DNA of 64,000 nucleotides from Candidatus Binataceae bacterium (lineage in GTDB: Bacteria; Desulfobacterota; Binatia; Binatales; Binataceae), in assembly GCA_035508495.1 (NCBI GenBank), contig DATJMX010000002.1, positions 27,487 to 91,486 of the forward strand. The letters run 5' to 3'. Below the pieces are notes generated by a model. That model saw nothing but the letters and a program-made list of their open reading frames with translations. It was not told the DNA's origin and ran no database searches. This document shows positions 1 through 10,356 of this stretch, piece after piece (positions within the stretch are counted from its first letter, which is position 1; each line of letters opens with the position of its first letter). The position numbers and the translations under genes were made by a program.

Positions 1-484
1 CCGCGAACGAGAAGATGACCGCGATCAGCGCCATGAACACCGGACCCGGAATCGACGCATTGATCGTGTTCGGCGCGAAGGTGCCGATGATGTAGCCGAT
101 CATGATGCCCATCGTCGCGACCATGACGCCGGGATACATCCAGTAATAAAGATGTGACGCCCAGCCGACGACGAATTTAGCTACACGCGCGAACTTGTAC
201 GCATGCGTTTTGCCGAGAAACGCCTGCTCCGCGAACAAGTATGAACTGCCAGCGCCGGGGTAAAGCTTGGCCAGTTCGGAATACGAGATCGCCGTCGCAT
301 ATGCGAGCAGCAAGGCGACGAAAATGCCTGACCACATCGCGAGGCCTGACGGATATGCGTAGCCTGCCTGCTGGACGAATGTAATCCACAGGAAGGCGCC
401 CGGTGCGATCAGCGCCATGGCGTTGACCGTGACCCCGGTCAAGCCTAGCGTGGGCACCATCTTTTTTTCGGTTGCTTCTGCCAT
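1..484 (-). CDS. APC-family amino acid permease, N-terminal part (cut by left edge)
   Basis: The frame opens with ATG at 484-482 behind a strong AAGGAGGAG ribosome binding site and runs off the left edge, leaving about 161 residues. The start reads MAEATEKKMVPTLGLTGVTV. Hydrophobic helices follow, with the sequence PGAFLWITF in the first and a second around IFVALLLAYATAISYSEL ending in YPGAGSSYLF. This arrangement, an early unwound helix followed by a Tyr-Pro-Gly-Ala-Gly motif, is typical of the APC superfamily of amino acid/polyamine transporters in the inner membrane. The substrate cannot be told from this fragment. A second, unrelated-looking APC permease lies at 29533-31569. Confidence 0.85.
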   Translation of the reverse strand, partial: MAEATEKKMVPTLGLTGVTVNAMALIAPGAFLWITFVQQAGYAYPSGLAMWSGIFVALLLAYATAISYSELAKLYPGAGSSYLFAEQAFLGKTHAYKFARVAKFVVGWASHLYYWMYPGVMVATMGIMIGYIIGTFAPNTINASIPGPVFMALIAVIFSFA

Positions 485-738
485 TTCTCCTCCTTGTCGA
501 GCGCCGCGGCGTTGTGCCGCTGAGCCAGCGCCATCCGTCTCCACACGGATTGCAGCCGAGTGCGAAACGCAAGGAGGGTGCCATGCGAAATGCAATGATT
601 TGCGTTGCGATTACATTGCGCACTGCTCAATTGACGGGCAGTCGCCCGTCAACAAGTCATCAGCGCTCACCCTTTTCGGTGATGAAACCTAGTCTCTGAT
701 GTCTATGAACGCTTGACCCAAGCCTATAAGGGGCTGAC

Positions 739-2238
739 CTAAGCGGCAGCACCTACCGCGACCATCAGGATGGGGCTCTTGCCTGCCGCATGGGGCTCGA
801 AGAAGCGGGTCGTGTCGTCGTCGTAGAATGTGAGCCCGGTGGCGCCGCGGCCCAGAGAATAGGCGGCAAGGTAGGCGCGCCCGCCCATCACGCCCGCCTC
901 GAGATGTGCATCGCGATAGCCGCGATTGCCCAGAGCTTTCAGCGCGCGCTCGAGGTCGGCCATGTAAACGATGAGCGCGGAGCAATCCATGCCGAGTGGC
1001 TGCTCGAGGCACAAATACCCGGCCTCTCGGCGAAAGTTGTCCTGTCGCAGCAGCTGGAATCCGCCCGAGACGCGATCGAAGTAGTAGGAGCCGGACGCCA
1101 TCCCGTCGACGGCGTTCACGATCAGATAGGTTTCGACGAGGCTCGGGACATCGGCTCGCAGATGAGCGTTCGATGCGATCATGATCGATTGCAGCTCGCT
1201 CGCCTCGATCGGTTCCTGGGCGAAGATGCGCGTGGAGCCGCGGCGCAGAATCGTCTCACCGAGTGCGAGTGAATCGGAGGCGGGCTCAAAGCGGAGGGAC
1301 TCGCCGGCAGATCCAGGCGCATCGGTGATTGGCGCGTCGGCGATCGATGCGACCTCATCGACAGTGATGAGCCGCGCCTCGCGCTGAATCTTGCGCAGAT
1401 CCTCGTAGTCAACCTGCTCGGACGATAGCGGCACCGATTCGAAGGGAAACGGCGAGAGCTCGGGCGAGGGCTGCACCGGCTTCGCATCGGCGCCGAGAGG
1501 AATCAGCGCGACCATCGCCTCGCGATCGCCGTCGATTCCAAGCAGCTCTTCGAGCGGAGGATCCGCGAATGCAGTTACGACTTCAGCCGGTATCGAATCC
1601 GCCGCGGTCGCGGTGAGCATGTTCGAGAGCATCGTGCCGGCGTCCCAGAAGCAGTAGCGATATCCGCGCGCGCGATACTTCCAGGTGCTGCGCCAGAAGA
1701 TCGCGGTGAGCATCACGATCGCGCGCGCCTCGCGGAGCGATGGCCGACTCGCGGCCGCTCGCGCGATAAGCTCGCGCCAGTCGCCGCGCCTGAGTCCGCG
1801 CAACTTCAGGTCCGCCGGCGAGAAATGATAGAGCCCGGCCTCGATACCCTCGACGTCCGCGACGGCCAGGTAAATCTCGATTGGATAGAGCGCTCCCGCC
1901 GATGGCGCCGCGCGGAAGTGATAATCCATGCCATCGACGCGTCGATGCTTCGTAAGCCCGTCGGACGAAAAGAAGATTCGCGTCAGGTTCTCGACTCCGA
2001 TCGGCGTGTTCAGATCCTGCCGCGTCTCAGTGGCGATCGCCTCGAGCGTCGGTATCGAGGCGAGGGCAATATCGCGCGGCAGCGCGACCGACGCCGCATG
2101 CGGATACACCTTGTAAGGCATCGGCCGATTTTCCCAGTCGAGCCGATGCATCGCCGTGCGCACGCTGGTGTACGAATGCTTGGTGATCTCGTGATAGAGC
2201 CGAGCCGCGTCGATGTAGTCGTTTGCCACGTTCCTCAC
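739..2238 (-). CDS. SagB/ThcOx-type dehydrogenase with two nitroreductase-like domains
   Basis: A 499-residue protein starting at GTG 2238; a second GTG at 2229 is nearly as well placed. Residues about 85-255 form one nitroreductase-fold domain (APSAGALYPIEIY, then a long helix with GYRYCFWDAGTMLSN), and residues about 315-499 form a second diverged copy (RRGSTRIFAQEPIE near its start, GVMGGRAYLAAYSLGRGATG in the flavin-binding helix). Known family members are FMN-dependent dehydrogenases, including azoline oxidases of RiPP clusters (SagB, McbC), and many stand-alone forms of unknown role. No YcaO cyclodehydratase or precursor peptide is nearby, so a RiPP role is unsupported. Flanked by the APC permease fragment on the same strand and a divergent cyclase gene at 2324. 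Confidence 0.82.
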   Translation of the reverse strand: MRNVANDYIDAARLYHEITKHSYTSVRTAMHRLDWENRPMPYKVYPHAASVALPRDIALASIPTLEAIATETRQDLNTPIGVENLTRIFFSSDGLTKHRRVDGMDYHFRAAPSAGALYPIEIYLAVADVEGIEAGLYHFSPADLKLRGLRRGDWRELIARAAASRPSLREARAIVMLTAIFWRSTWKYRARGYRYCFWDAGTMLSNMLTATAADSIPAEVVTAFADPPLEELLGIDGDREAMVALIPLGADAKPVQPSPELSPFPFESVPLSSEQVDYEDLRKIQREARLITVDEVASIADAPITDAPGSAGESLRFEPASDSLALGETILRRGSTRIFAQEPIEASELQSIMIASNAHLRADVPSLVETYLIVNAVDGMASGSYYFDRVSGGFQLLRQDNFRREAGYLCLEQPLGMDCSALIVYMADLERALKALGNRGYRDAHLEAGVMGGRAYLAAYSLGRGATGLTFYDDDTTRFFEPHAAGKSPILMVAVGAAA

Positions 2239-2323
2239 GCCCGCGCCATACCGGTCGTTCAGTTATTCCGATCGGCGCCGCCTGTGCTATTAGGGACTCA
2301 AATCCAACTACGGAGAATCTAAC

Positions 2324-3250
2324 ATGGCGGCGCGGCTCTCGTCTTCGGAAGTCAGGGGGTTGTTCGAGAAGCTCAGCAACTGGGGTCGTTGGGGCAAGGA
2401 TGACGAGCGCGGCGCGCTCAATTTCATCACGCCCGCCAAGAGCGCCGCAGCCGCCAGGCTCGTGCAAACGGGTGAGAGCGTTTCGATGGCGCTGCCGCTC
2501 GCGACGATGCCCGCCGCCGATAATCCCACTCCCGTGACGCATCTGATGGTGCAATCCGGCAATGACGCTCATCACCAGGCGCTGCCCTACTCGGGCGACT
2601 ACTTCGCGATCGCGCCGCATGGCATGGCCAACACGCATATCGACGCGCTCTGCCACGTGTTCTGGCAAAAGAAGATGTACAACGGCTTCGACGCGAGCGA
2701 GGTCGGCTCGCACGGCGCACGTAAGTGCGCGATCACGGTCGCGCGCGAGGGCATCGTCACGCGCGGCGTGCTGATCGACATCCCGCGGCTGCAGAACGTC
2801 GATTGGATGGAGCCGGGCGCACGTATCTTTCCCGAAGATCTGGACGCCGCGGAAAAGGCGCACGGTGCGCGCGTCCAGGAAGGTGACGTGCTGATGCTTC
2901 GCACCGGGCGCTCGGCGCGGCGCAAGGCCAAGGGCGCGTGGGAGCCGATGCGCGGCGGGATGGCGGGCCTCGACGCGACCTGCCTGCCCTGGCTGCACGA
3001 GCGCAAGATCGCGATGCTCGGATGCGACGGCGTGAGCGACGTTATCTCCAGCGGCTACGACGATATTCCGCTGCCAATCCACGTCGGCACGCTCGTCACG
3101 ATGGGGATGCATCTGATCGACAACGCCGACCTCGACGCCGTCAGCGCAGCGGCCCATCGCCTCAAGCGCTACGAGTTCCAGTTCATCCTCGCGCCGCTGA
3201 TCCTCGAGCGCGGCACGGCGTCGCCGGTGAATCCGCTGGCGATTTTCTGA
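2324..3250 (+). CDS. Cyclase-family metal-dependent hydrolase (kynurenine formamidase-like)
   Basis: 308 residues; the ATG follows a CGGAGAA ribosome binding site. The central motif HGMANTHIDALCH (about residues 99-111) matches the metal-binding signature HxGTHxDxPxH of the cyclase superfamily (PF04199), which includes kynurenine formamidase, isatin hydrolase and polyketide cyclases. A second conserved stretch, GCDGVSDV, precedes the C-terminal strand. The family hydrolyses amide or ester bonds with a Zn or Mn ion. The specific substrate is unknown. The next gene, an amidohydrolase, starts 36 bp downstream on the same strand, so the two probably form an operon for breakdown of a cyclic or aromatic compound; that is inference from adjacency. 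Confidence 0.85.
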   Translation: MAARLSSSEVRGLFEKLSNWGRWGKDDERGALNFITPAKSAAAARLVQTGESVSMALPLATMPAADNPTPVTHLMVQSGNDAHHQALPYSGDYFAIAPHGMANTHIDALCHVFWQKKMYNGFDASEVGSHGARKCAITVAREGIVTRGVLIDIPRLQNVDWMEPGARIFPEDLDAAEKAHGARVQEGDVLMLRTGRSARRKAKGAWEPMRGGMAGLDATCLPWLHERKIAMLGCDGVSDVISSGYDDIPLPIHVGTLVTMGMHLIDNADLDAVSAAAHRLKRYEFQFILAPLILERGTASPVNPLAIF

Positions 3251-3286
3251 TCGACAATCAAATCGAAACTCCTTGGAGCTGATGCA

Positions 3287-4483
3287 ATGAAAACGGAAGC
3301 GACAGTTATCGATTGCGACGGTCATATCCTTGAGCCGCCCGATCTCTGGGACAAGTACATCGATCCCAAGTATCGCGAACGTGCGATGCGGATCCGCGTT
3401 GGCGACGACGGTTTCGAATATCTCGAGATCGATCAGAAGCGCGCCAAGATGACGACGGCCGGCCTGCTCGGCTCGCTCGGCGGGATGGGCCGCAAGGTCG
3501 ATGACGCGCGCAAGATGCGCGAAAGCTTGATGAAGGGCGAGGTCAAACCCGAAGACGTGCGCCGCATGACTCCCAAGCCGGAGGATACGTACCTCAAGGG
3601 CGCGGCCTTCGGCACGATGGACATGAAGGAGCGCCTCAAGCTGCTCGACCAGGAGCAGATGGCGAAGGCGATCCTGTATCCGACGATCGGGCTCCTGTGG
3701 GAAGCGGAGTTGTTCGACGCGGAACTCTCAGCCGCGTACTGCCGCGCCTACAATCGATGGATCGCCGATTTCTGCCGCGACTCCGGCGGCCGCCTCGTTC
3801 CCATCGCGCACATCTCGCTCGGCGATCCGGCCGAAGCGGCGCGCGAGCTCGAGCGCGCAGTGAAAGACGGATGCAAAGGCGCGTTCGTCTGCCCGTTCAC
3901 CATCACGCGCGTGCCGCATGGCGATGCGGCTCACGATCGCGTCTTCGCCGTCGCGCAGGAGCTCGACGTGCCGTTCGCGATTCATCCGACCTTCGAGCCG
4001 GCGGACTACGGCATCCATCACCGCTACGACAATTTCCAGTGGGCCGCGTGGTACTTCGATCTGTTCGCGGCGCAGGGCGTGCAGCACGCCTTCGCCACGT
4101 TCTTCCAGCTCGGAGTATTCGATCGCTTCCCGAAGCTGCGCACGGTCGTGCTCGAAGCGCAGGCCGGATGGATCGGCTACTTCCTCGATCGCGCCGACGC
4201 GATCTTCAACGGCACGACGCTCGGCGCGACGGTGCGCCTCAAGGAAAAGCCGTCCTACTACTTCAAGCGCCAATGCTACATCTCGGCGGATCCCGACGAG
4301 CGCACGATCGCGGCCATGATGGACATCGTCGGTGAGAACAAGTTCTTCTGGGCCAGCGACTACCCGCATCCCGACCACCCGGGCAACTACCTCGAAGAAC
4401 TGCAAGGCCTCATCGCGCCGATGAAAGATTCCGGCAAGCGCGCAATCCTCGGCGAAAACGTCGCCCAGGTTTACAAGATTTAA
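3287..4483 (+). CDS. Amidohydrolase 2 family TIM-barrel hydrolase/decarboxylase
   Basis: 398 residues, ATG preceded by TTGGAGCTGATGCA. The N-terminus has VIDCDGHILEPPDLW, the first metal-binding motif of the amidohydrolase-related TIM-barrel family (PF04909); further motifs are AIHPTFEP in the middle and FFWASDYPHPDHP near the C-terminus, which supplies the conserved aspartate. Relatives include aminocarboxymuconate-semialdehyde decarboxylase, resorcylate decarboxylases and uncharacterised hydrolases. An insert between strands 1 and 2 (about residues 50-110) is common in the long forms of this family. It sits directly behind the cyclase-family gene and ahead of a hairpin at 4510-4535. Reaction and substrate remain unassigned. 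Confidence 0.87.
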   Translation: MKTEATVIDCDGHILEPPDLWDKYIDPKYRERAMRIRVGDDGFEYLEIDQKRAKMTTAGLLGSLGGMGRKVDDARKMRESLMKGEVKPEDVRRMTPKPEDTYLKGAAFGTMDMKERLKLLDQEQMAKAILYPTIGLLWEAELFDAELSAAYCRAYNRWIADFCRDSGGRLVPIAHISLGDPAEAARELERAVKDGCKGAFVCPFTITRVPHGDAAHDRVFAVAQELDVPFAIHPTFEPADYGIHHRYDNFQWAAWYFDLFAAQGVQHAFATFFQLGVFDRFPKLRTVVLEAQAGWIGYFLDRADAIFNGTTLGATVRLKEKPSYYFKRQCYISADPDERTIAAMMDIVGENKFFWASDYPHPDHPGNYLEELQGLIAPMKDSGKRAILGENVAQVYKI

Positions 4484-4509
4484 CTAAAAGTCATCACCTC
4501 TCTCTGAAC

Positions 4510-4535
4510 CCTCTCCCGTTACGTCACGGGAGAGG
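4510..4535. terminator. Perfect 10-bp hairpin downstream of the amidohydrolase gene
   Basis: CCTCTCCCGT (4510-4519) pairs perfectly with ACGGGAGAGG (4526-4535) around a six-base loop. It begins 26 bp after the amidohydrolase stop. There is no clean T-run after it, so it may be a rho-independent-like terminator or a short member of the CCTCTCCC-type intergenic repeats seen elsewhere in this window. Confidence 0.5.
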
Positions 4536-4619
4536 TTGACAATAACTAAAGCATCCTTTAGCTTCGTCTCGCCGCTTTTAGCCGAACCGATAAATCTTTC
4601 ATTCACGATTGGGGGTTTC

Positions 4620-5948
4620 ATGGTCAGACGGAGCGGAAGTCTGAATTATATCTCGTGGCCTGTAACCTTAGCGGTGGCTTTCCTGGCAAGCACTGCTTTT
4701 CCGAGCACCGCTCACTGCGCTCCGGGTAATCTGGATCCCACCTTTGGTGCTGCCGGAAAGGTCGTTGGGCCTTCCGGCCGCGCGGAAAACGTAGCGATTC
4801 AGAACGATGGAGACACAGTGCTCACCGGATTGGATGCCAATCAGGAGGGCGAACTTCTGCTCCGGCTTAATCCCGATGGCTCCCGTGACACCAGTTTTGG
4901 CAAAGATGGTGAGGTAACCAACCCGGCCGCCGGGCGCGGATTCTCCGCTGTTATCCTGCCCTCGGACGCCGCGATCGTCGCTGCCGGAGCGACGCCAACC
5001 GAGTTTTCACTCGCGAAATACAAGCCAAATGGCAGCTTGGACTCAAGCTTCGGAGTTGGCGGGTTGGTATTGCACAGAGTATCGGGCCATCCATTTGGAT
5101 ACGGAACGTCGATCGCGACGCAATCAAGCGGCAAGTACGTCGTCGCCGGCACCGACTCAACCAACGGGACGGCGGAAAACAATGAACTCATTTTGATGCG
5201 CTTTGACACCGATGGCAGCCTCGACACGACTTTCGGAACCAATGGCGTAGTGAAAACCACTCTCGGCAATTCCATCGCACGTGCCTCCGCCATCGCGATC
5301 CAGAGCGACGATGGAATCGTAATCGGGGGAATGACCGGGACCGCCGCTTGCGGCGAATTTGTAGTCGCGCGGTTTCTCGCCGACGGCACGGCGGACGCCA
5401 GCTTTGGAACTGGCGGAGCGAGTGTCGTCCAGTTCGCGGCCCACGAATGCGAGTATGCACGTGCCGTTGCTATCGACGGAGACGGCCAGATCGTCGCCGC
5501 CGGCTCTCGCCAGTATTCGATCTCGAATGCCTTTTACGTGGCACGTTTGAACAAGACCGATGGCGCTCTCGATCCCAGTTTCAATGGCACCGGCAAGCTC
5601 AGTTTCGGTGTGGGCGGATTGGACGCGCATCCGAACGCGATCGCAATCGAGTCCGCGGGAGATACGGTTGGCGATATCGTTGTGGCGGGGTATAGCGCAG
5701 GCCCAGACCGAGCAGGCACGGCGTTCAAAATCGCGCGGGTACTGCCTTCCGGAAGCCTCGACCTCACATTCGGGCAGAGTGGGATTGTAAGCACTCAATT
5801 CGTGGAAGGGCCGTTTGATATTTTGCGGTACGACGCCGCGAATGGAGTCGCTCTCCAGTCCGATGGGAAAATTGTCGCCGGAGGCAACGCCTTCGCTTTG
5901 GACTCGGGTGTCAGGTTTGCTGTAGCTCGCTACCTCGTGGAACCCTGA
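4620..5948 (+). CDS. Secreted delta-60 repeat protein
   Basis: 442 residues from the ATG at 4620, which follows GGGGG; an upstream TTG at 4536 falls in the preceding hairpin and is less likely. The N-terminus has Arg-Arg, a hydrophobic core (WPVTLAVAFLAS) and a small-residue cleavage region ending AHCAPG, so the product is exported. The remainder is about seven tandem repeats of roughly 55-60 residues, each with a core such as DGSLDTTFGTNGVV followed by an IAIQSDGKIV-like strand. This is the delta-60 repeat (TIGR02608 type), which builds a beta-propeller-like fold and is common in extracellular proteins of delta-proteobacteria and their relatives. No catalytic domain is seen. Function is unknown, perhaps surface binding. 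Confidence 0.88.
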   Translation: MVRRSGSLNYISWPVTLAVAFLASTAFPSTAHCAPGNLDPTFGAAGKVVGPSGRAENVAIQNDGDTVLTGLDANQEGELLLRLNPDGSRDTSFGKDGEVTNPAAGRGFSAVILPSDAAIVAAGATPTEFSLAKYKPNGSLDSSFGVGGLVLHRVSGHPFGYGTSIATQSSGKYVVAGTDSTNGTAENNELILMRFDTDGSLDTTFGTNGVVKTTLGNSIARASAIAIQSDDGIVIGGMTGTAACGEFVVARFLADGTADASFGTGGASVVQFAAHECEYARAVAIDGDGQIVAAGSRQYSISNAFYVARLNKTDGALDPSFNGTGKLSFGVGGLDAHPNAIAIESAGDTVGDIVVAGYSAGPDRAGTAFKIARVLPSGSLDLTFGQSGIVSTQFVEGPFDILRYDAANGVALQSDGKIVAGGNAFALDSGVRFAVARYLVEP

Positions 5949-5953
5949 CGATC

Positions 5954-6028
5954 ATCGCGCTTCGCGCGATCGGTGCATCTTAAATAACCTCACCCTGCCG
6001 CCGCGGTGTGCTACTTTGCCGCGGCGGC
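5954..6028. terminator. Two inverted repeats between convergent genes
   Basis: ATCGCGC-TTC-GCGCGAT (5954-5970) forms a 7-bp hairpin just after the delta-60 gene stop. A second 10-bp repeat, GCCGCCGCGG (5997-6006) with CCGCGGCGGC (6019-6028), spans the stop codon of the convergent redoxin gene. Together they look like a bidirectional transcription end, although neither has a long T-run. Confidence 0.45.
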
Positions 6029-7102
6029 CATTGCTTCGATCTGGATTGGAATCTCGAATGCGATCTTCTGCGGCAGCTTGCAGATCTGATCGCTACATTC
6101 CTGGAACTTGAGCGTGCCGGCTAACTTGTACTCTCCGGGCTTGATGCCGAGCTTCGTGATGATTCGGCCGGTCGCTTTGAAACTGCCGGAGTAAACCGGC
6201 AGGCGCTCTCCCAGTGATTCGAAGTTAACCGGCGTCGCCGGCGGAAAATCATAAGCCTGAGTCGCGACGAGGCTCGTATCGAATGCTACCTCGGTCGCGA
6301 CGTACGATTGCTGCAGCGGCTGGCCGTAGATGTGCCAGCCCGGCGCGATCGTGAACTCGATCGCGACCGCGATCTGCTGGGCTGGAACGACGCGGCCCGA
6401 CGACAACGTCAGCTTCGCTTCGACATCTTCGGCGCGGATCGTGACGGAGTGTCCGCCGTTGGTCTTGCCGAAATCGCGCAGCAGCACTTCGGCAGCACTC
6501 GCGCGCGTCTGGTAATCAGGCAGGAAGAGCTTTTCACGGACGGTTCCATCGGCGCCGAGCAGATAGTCGCCGGGAAACGGGATGCCGTAGAACGGATGGC
6601 CTTCGGGAACGTTGGTGTTAAGGATGCCGAACTTGCGGATAACGGCGCTGCCGTTGTCCGAGAGCATGGGGAAGCCGATCTTCTGCGCGTCGCCGAAACG
6701 TCTCAGCACGGCCTGCGAATCGTAACTGATCGCCGCGACGTGGATACCTTCCGCCTCAAGCGCCGCGCGCGATTGCTCCAGCTCAACGAGCTGGCTGCGG
6801 CAGTAGGGTCACCAATCGGCGCTGCGCGTGAAAACGAGCAGCAACCCGTTCGCACCCATCAGATCATTGAGCTTCCAGCTCCTGCCGTTCTGATCCGCCA
6901 GCTCAAAATCGGGAACTCGCTGGCCCGCCTCGGGACCGGTCACGAGGCCCTCATTCTGCGCCCTGACGAAATCCGCCCAATCCGCGGGATCGACTTTCTG
7001 GCCGCTGCCGAACTGGCGCAGCACGTCGGTGAATACCGCCGCTTTGCGTGCAGGATCGAGCTGCGACGTGGCAGCTCTCGTCTTTTCCTCTGATGCGCCC
7101 AT
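6011..7102 (-). CDS. Candidate selenoprotein: thioredoxin/peroxiredoxin-like domain fused to a DsbD-alpha-like domain (in-frame TGA)
   Basis: The frame starts at ATG 7102 behind GAGGAG and gives 363 residues if the TGA at 6811-6809 is read as selenocysteine (residue 98). It stays in frame on both sides of that TGA. Residues about 60-215 are a redoxin domain: VPDFELADQNG, then LLLVFTRSADW-U-PYC, i.e. a UxxC motif exactly where relatives have CxxC (U98, C101), then SQLVELEQ and later FPMLSDNGSAVIRKFG. Residues about 225-350 resemble the periplasmic DsbD N-terminal domain, with GWHIYG and the cysteine pair FQECSDQICKLP. A hairpin 14 nt after the TGA fits a bacterial SECIS. The first start shows no signal peptide. 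The alternative is a pseudogene from a TGC-to-TGA nonsense change. selA/B/C/D are not in the window. Confidence 0.8.
6778..6794 (-). promoter_or_regulatory. Putative bacterial SECIS hairpin
   Basis: On the coding (minus) strand, 14 nt after the TGA, CCAGCTC and GAGCTGG form a perfect 7-bp stem around the loop GTT. Bacterial SECIS elements are stem-loops inside the coding region shortly after UGA, with a G (usually GU) at the start of the apical loop; both position and loop fit. Part of the symmetry could arise by chance from the codons for Gln-Leu-Val-Glu-Leu. Confidence 0.6.
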
Positions 7103-7290
7103 CGATTCGCTCCTCAACCTAAAACGTAATCGCAACCTACGCCGCATCAGAAGTCGAATCCACGCACAATGATCGGTTTGATCTTGCGAATTGATCGTAG
7201 CTAGAGCGCCAAATATGCTCTGCTGGCTCCGATGACTCGCGGTTGCGCGACAGAGTTGGCTATCGCGACAGGCTCGGAGGGAGGAAACAG

Positions 7291-7833
7291 ATGAGCCTTC
7301 GCCATGAAGCCGCGCCTCGCCGGGCAATGCTTGCGCTCGAACTGGGTGCGTTGATTTTTCTCGGCAGCCTCACGGGATGCACTACTGGGCCATGGGCGCC
7401 GGATAAGCCTAACCCGCCGCAAGTTGTTTACGTTCCGGTCGCGCCGACGCCGCCACCGAATCCCAATAAGACCCTGCTCGGCACCTGGTCGGCGGTGTAT
7501 CCGGGCCGGCCGCTCCAAGTCGTGGTCTCGAACGATCAGCTCATTCGGGGCACCAACTACATCGCGACGCTGGTGGATCACACGCCAAATATTCCAGCCG
7601 GCTCTGTAGTGTTTCGCGGCAAGCCAGATCGCAACGTCGCGACGCTCGTAGTCGGCAAGCAGGCATGCGCTGATTCCGGTTATACAAACGTGCGCTGGAT
7701 CGATGCAACGATCATGGTCGTCGATACCAACACGCTCAAAGAGCAGCTCGTGCATCCCGGCGAATGCCGCGGCTATCCGACCAAGTGGATCCGTGTAGTA
7801 AACAGCGCACCAAATCCAACCGCCTCCGATTAG
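7291..7833 (+). CDS. Small lipoprotein of unknown function
   Basis: 180 residues from the ATG at 7291, which follows GGGAGGAAACAG; an upstream in-frame ATG at 7243 lacks such a site. The N-terminus is a lipoprotein signal: basic residues (SLRHEAAPRR), a hydrophobic stretch and the lipobox LTGC, so the mature protein would be acylated at that cysteine. A Pro-rich linker follows (APTPPPNPNK), then a small beta-rich domain beginning LGTWSAVYPGRPLQV with two later cysteines that might form a disulfide. No family is recognised. It is divergent from the redoxin gene at 6011-7102, sharing about 190 bp of upstream DNA. Confidence 0.75.
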   Translation: MSLRHEAAPRRAMLALELGALIFLGSLTGCTTGPWAPDKPNPPQVVYVPVAPTPPPNPNKTLLGTWSAVYPGRPLQVVVSNDQLIRGTNYIATLVDHTPNIPAGSVVFRGKPDRNVATLVVGKQACADSGYTNVRWIDATIMVVDTNTLKEQLVHPGECRGYPTKWIRVVNSAPNPTASD

Positions 7834-7876
7834 ACCCAAAGCAGTTTCAACTGCGTACCAGCGGACGGAGGCTTCT

Positions 7877-9507
<1,631 letters not shown>

Positions 9508-9518
9508 ACGCAGCCCTG

Positions 9519-10343
9519 ATGCCGAGTCTGAAATGTGAAATCTCACAGACGCTGATGGATGCGCTCGAGGAGCGCGCGCGGGCGACGGGCGAGCCGTTCG
9601 AACACATCGTGATGCGCGCGCTCGCCGATCATCTCGAAGTCCCGCACGCCACGCTGTTCCAGGTCTCGACTTCGGGCGCGCTCGTCGAGGGTATCTCGCA
9701 AGGCGTGGTCACCGTGGGCGAGCTCAAGCGCCACGGCGATCTTGGCCTCGGGACCTTCGCCGACCTCGACGGCGAGATGGTTGTGCTCGACGGCCGCTTC
9801 TGGAGCGTTCCCGGAGTCGGCGCGATACGAGAGGCCGCTGATTCCGATCTCGCGCCATTTGCGGTCGTGACGGATTTTCATCCCGAGCGAACGGTCGAGT
9901 TGCAAAGCGTGAGTTCGATCGACGATCTGCTGAAGCAGCTCGATGCGTTGCGCCAGTCCGACAATCTGTTTTTCGCCGTCCGTATCGACGGGCGCGCGAG
10001 CCACGTCCACACGCGCGCGGTTTGCAAGAAGGCGGGAGCGGGCCTCGTCGATGCGGCCGCGAGTCAGGCGGAGTTCCACTTCGCGGACGCCATCGGCACA
10101 CTCGTCGGATTCTGGACGCCAGCATACGCCAAGACCGTCAACATCGCAGGATGGCATCTCCATTTTCTGAGCGACGATCGTTCCGGCGGCGGCCACCTCC
10201 TCGATATCAAGGGCAGCGACTTCAAGGCCCAGATCGAGCATCTCGACGATTTCCGCATGGCGATTCCCGAGAGCGCCGAATTCCTCAAGGCCGACCTCAC
10301 GAAGGATCCGACGCGGGCGCTGAACAAGGCCGAACGCGCGTAA
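9519..10343 (+). CDS. Alpha-acetolactate decarboxylase with N-terminal helical extension
   Basis: 274 residues from ATG 9519. Residues about 45-270 match acetolactate decarboxylase (BudA/AlsD, PF03306): LFQVSTSGALVEGISQGVVTVGELK is the typical opening, and the C-terminal half has the zinc-binding pattern GWHLHFLSDDRSGGGHLLD. The enzyme converts 2-acetolactate to acetoin. About 35 residues precede this domain (SLKCEISQTLMDALEERARATGEP) and resemble a ribbon-helix-helix-like segment, which standard BudA lacks. The gene starts 11 bp after ilvC, which uses the same substrate, and is probably co-transcribed. This placement may reflect overflow to acetoin or control of the branched-chain pathway; both are inference. 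Confidence 0.88.
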   Translation: MPSLKCEISQTLMDALEERARATGEPFEHIVMRALADHLEVPHATLFQVSTSGALVEGISQGVVTVGELKRHGDLGLGTFADLDGEMVVLDGRFWSVPGVGAIREAADSDLAPFAVVTDFHPERTVELQSVSSIDDLLKQLDALRQSDNLFFAVRIDGRASHVHTRAVCKKAGAGLVDAAASQAEFHFADAIGTLVGFWTPAYAKTVNIAGWHLHFLSDDRSGGGHLLDIKGSDFKAQIEHLDDFRMAIPESAEFLKADLTKDPTRALNKAERA

Positions 10344-10356
10344 AGTTATTTGCGAA

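Noticed and set aside
739..2323. RiPP cluster around the SagB-like gene
   Set aside because: No YcaO, precursor peptide or protease gene lies within the visible flanks.
6809..6811. Two separate genes split at the TGA
   Set aside because: The downstream half begins inside the thioredoxin fold with no start site, and the frame is continuous, so selenocysteine read-through or a single broken gene fits better than two genes.
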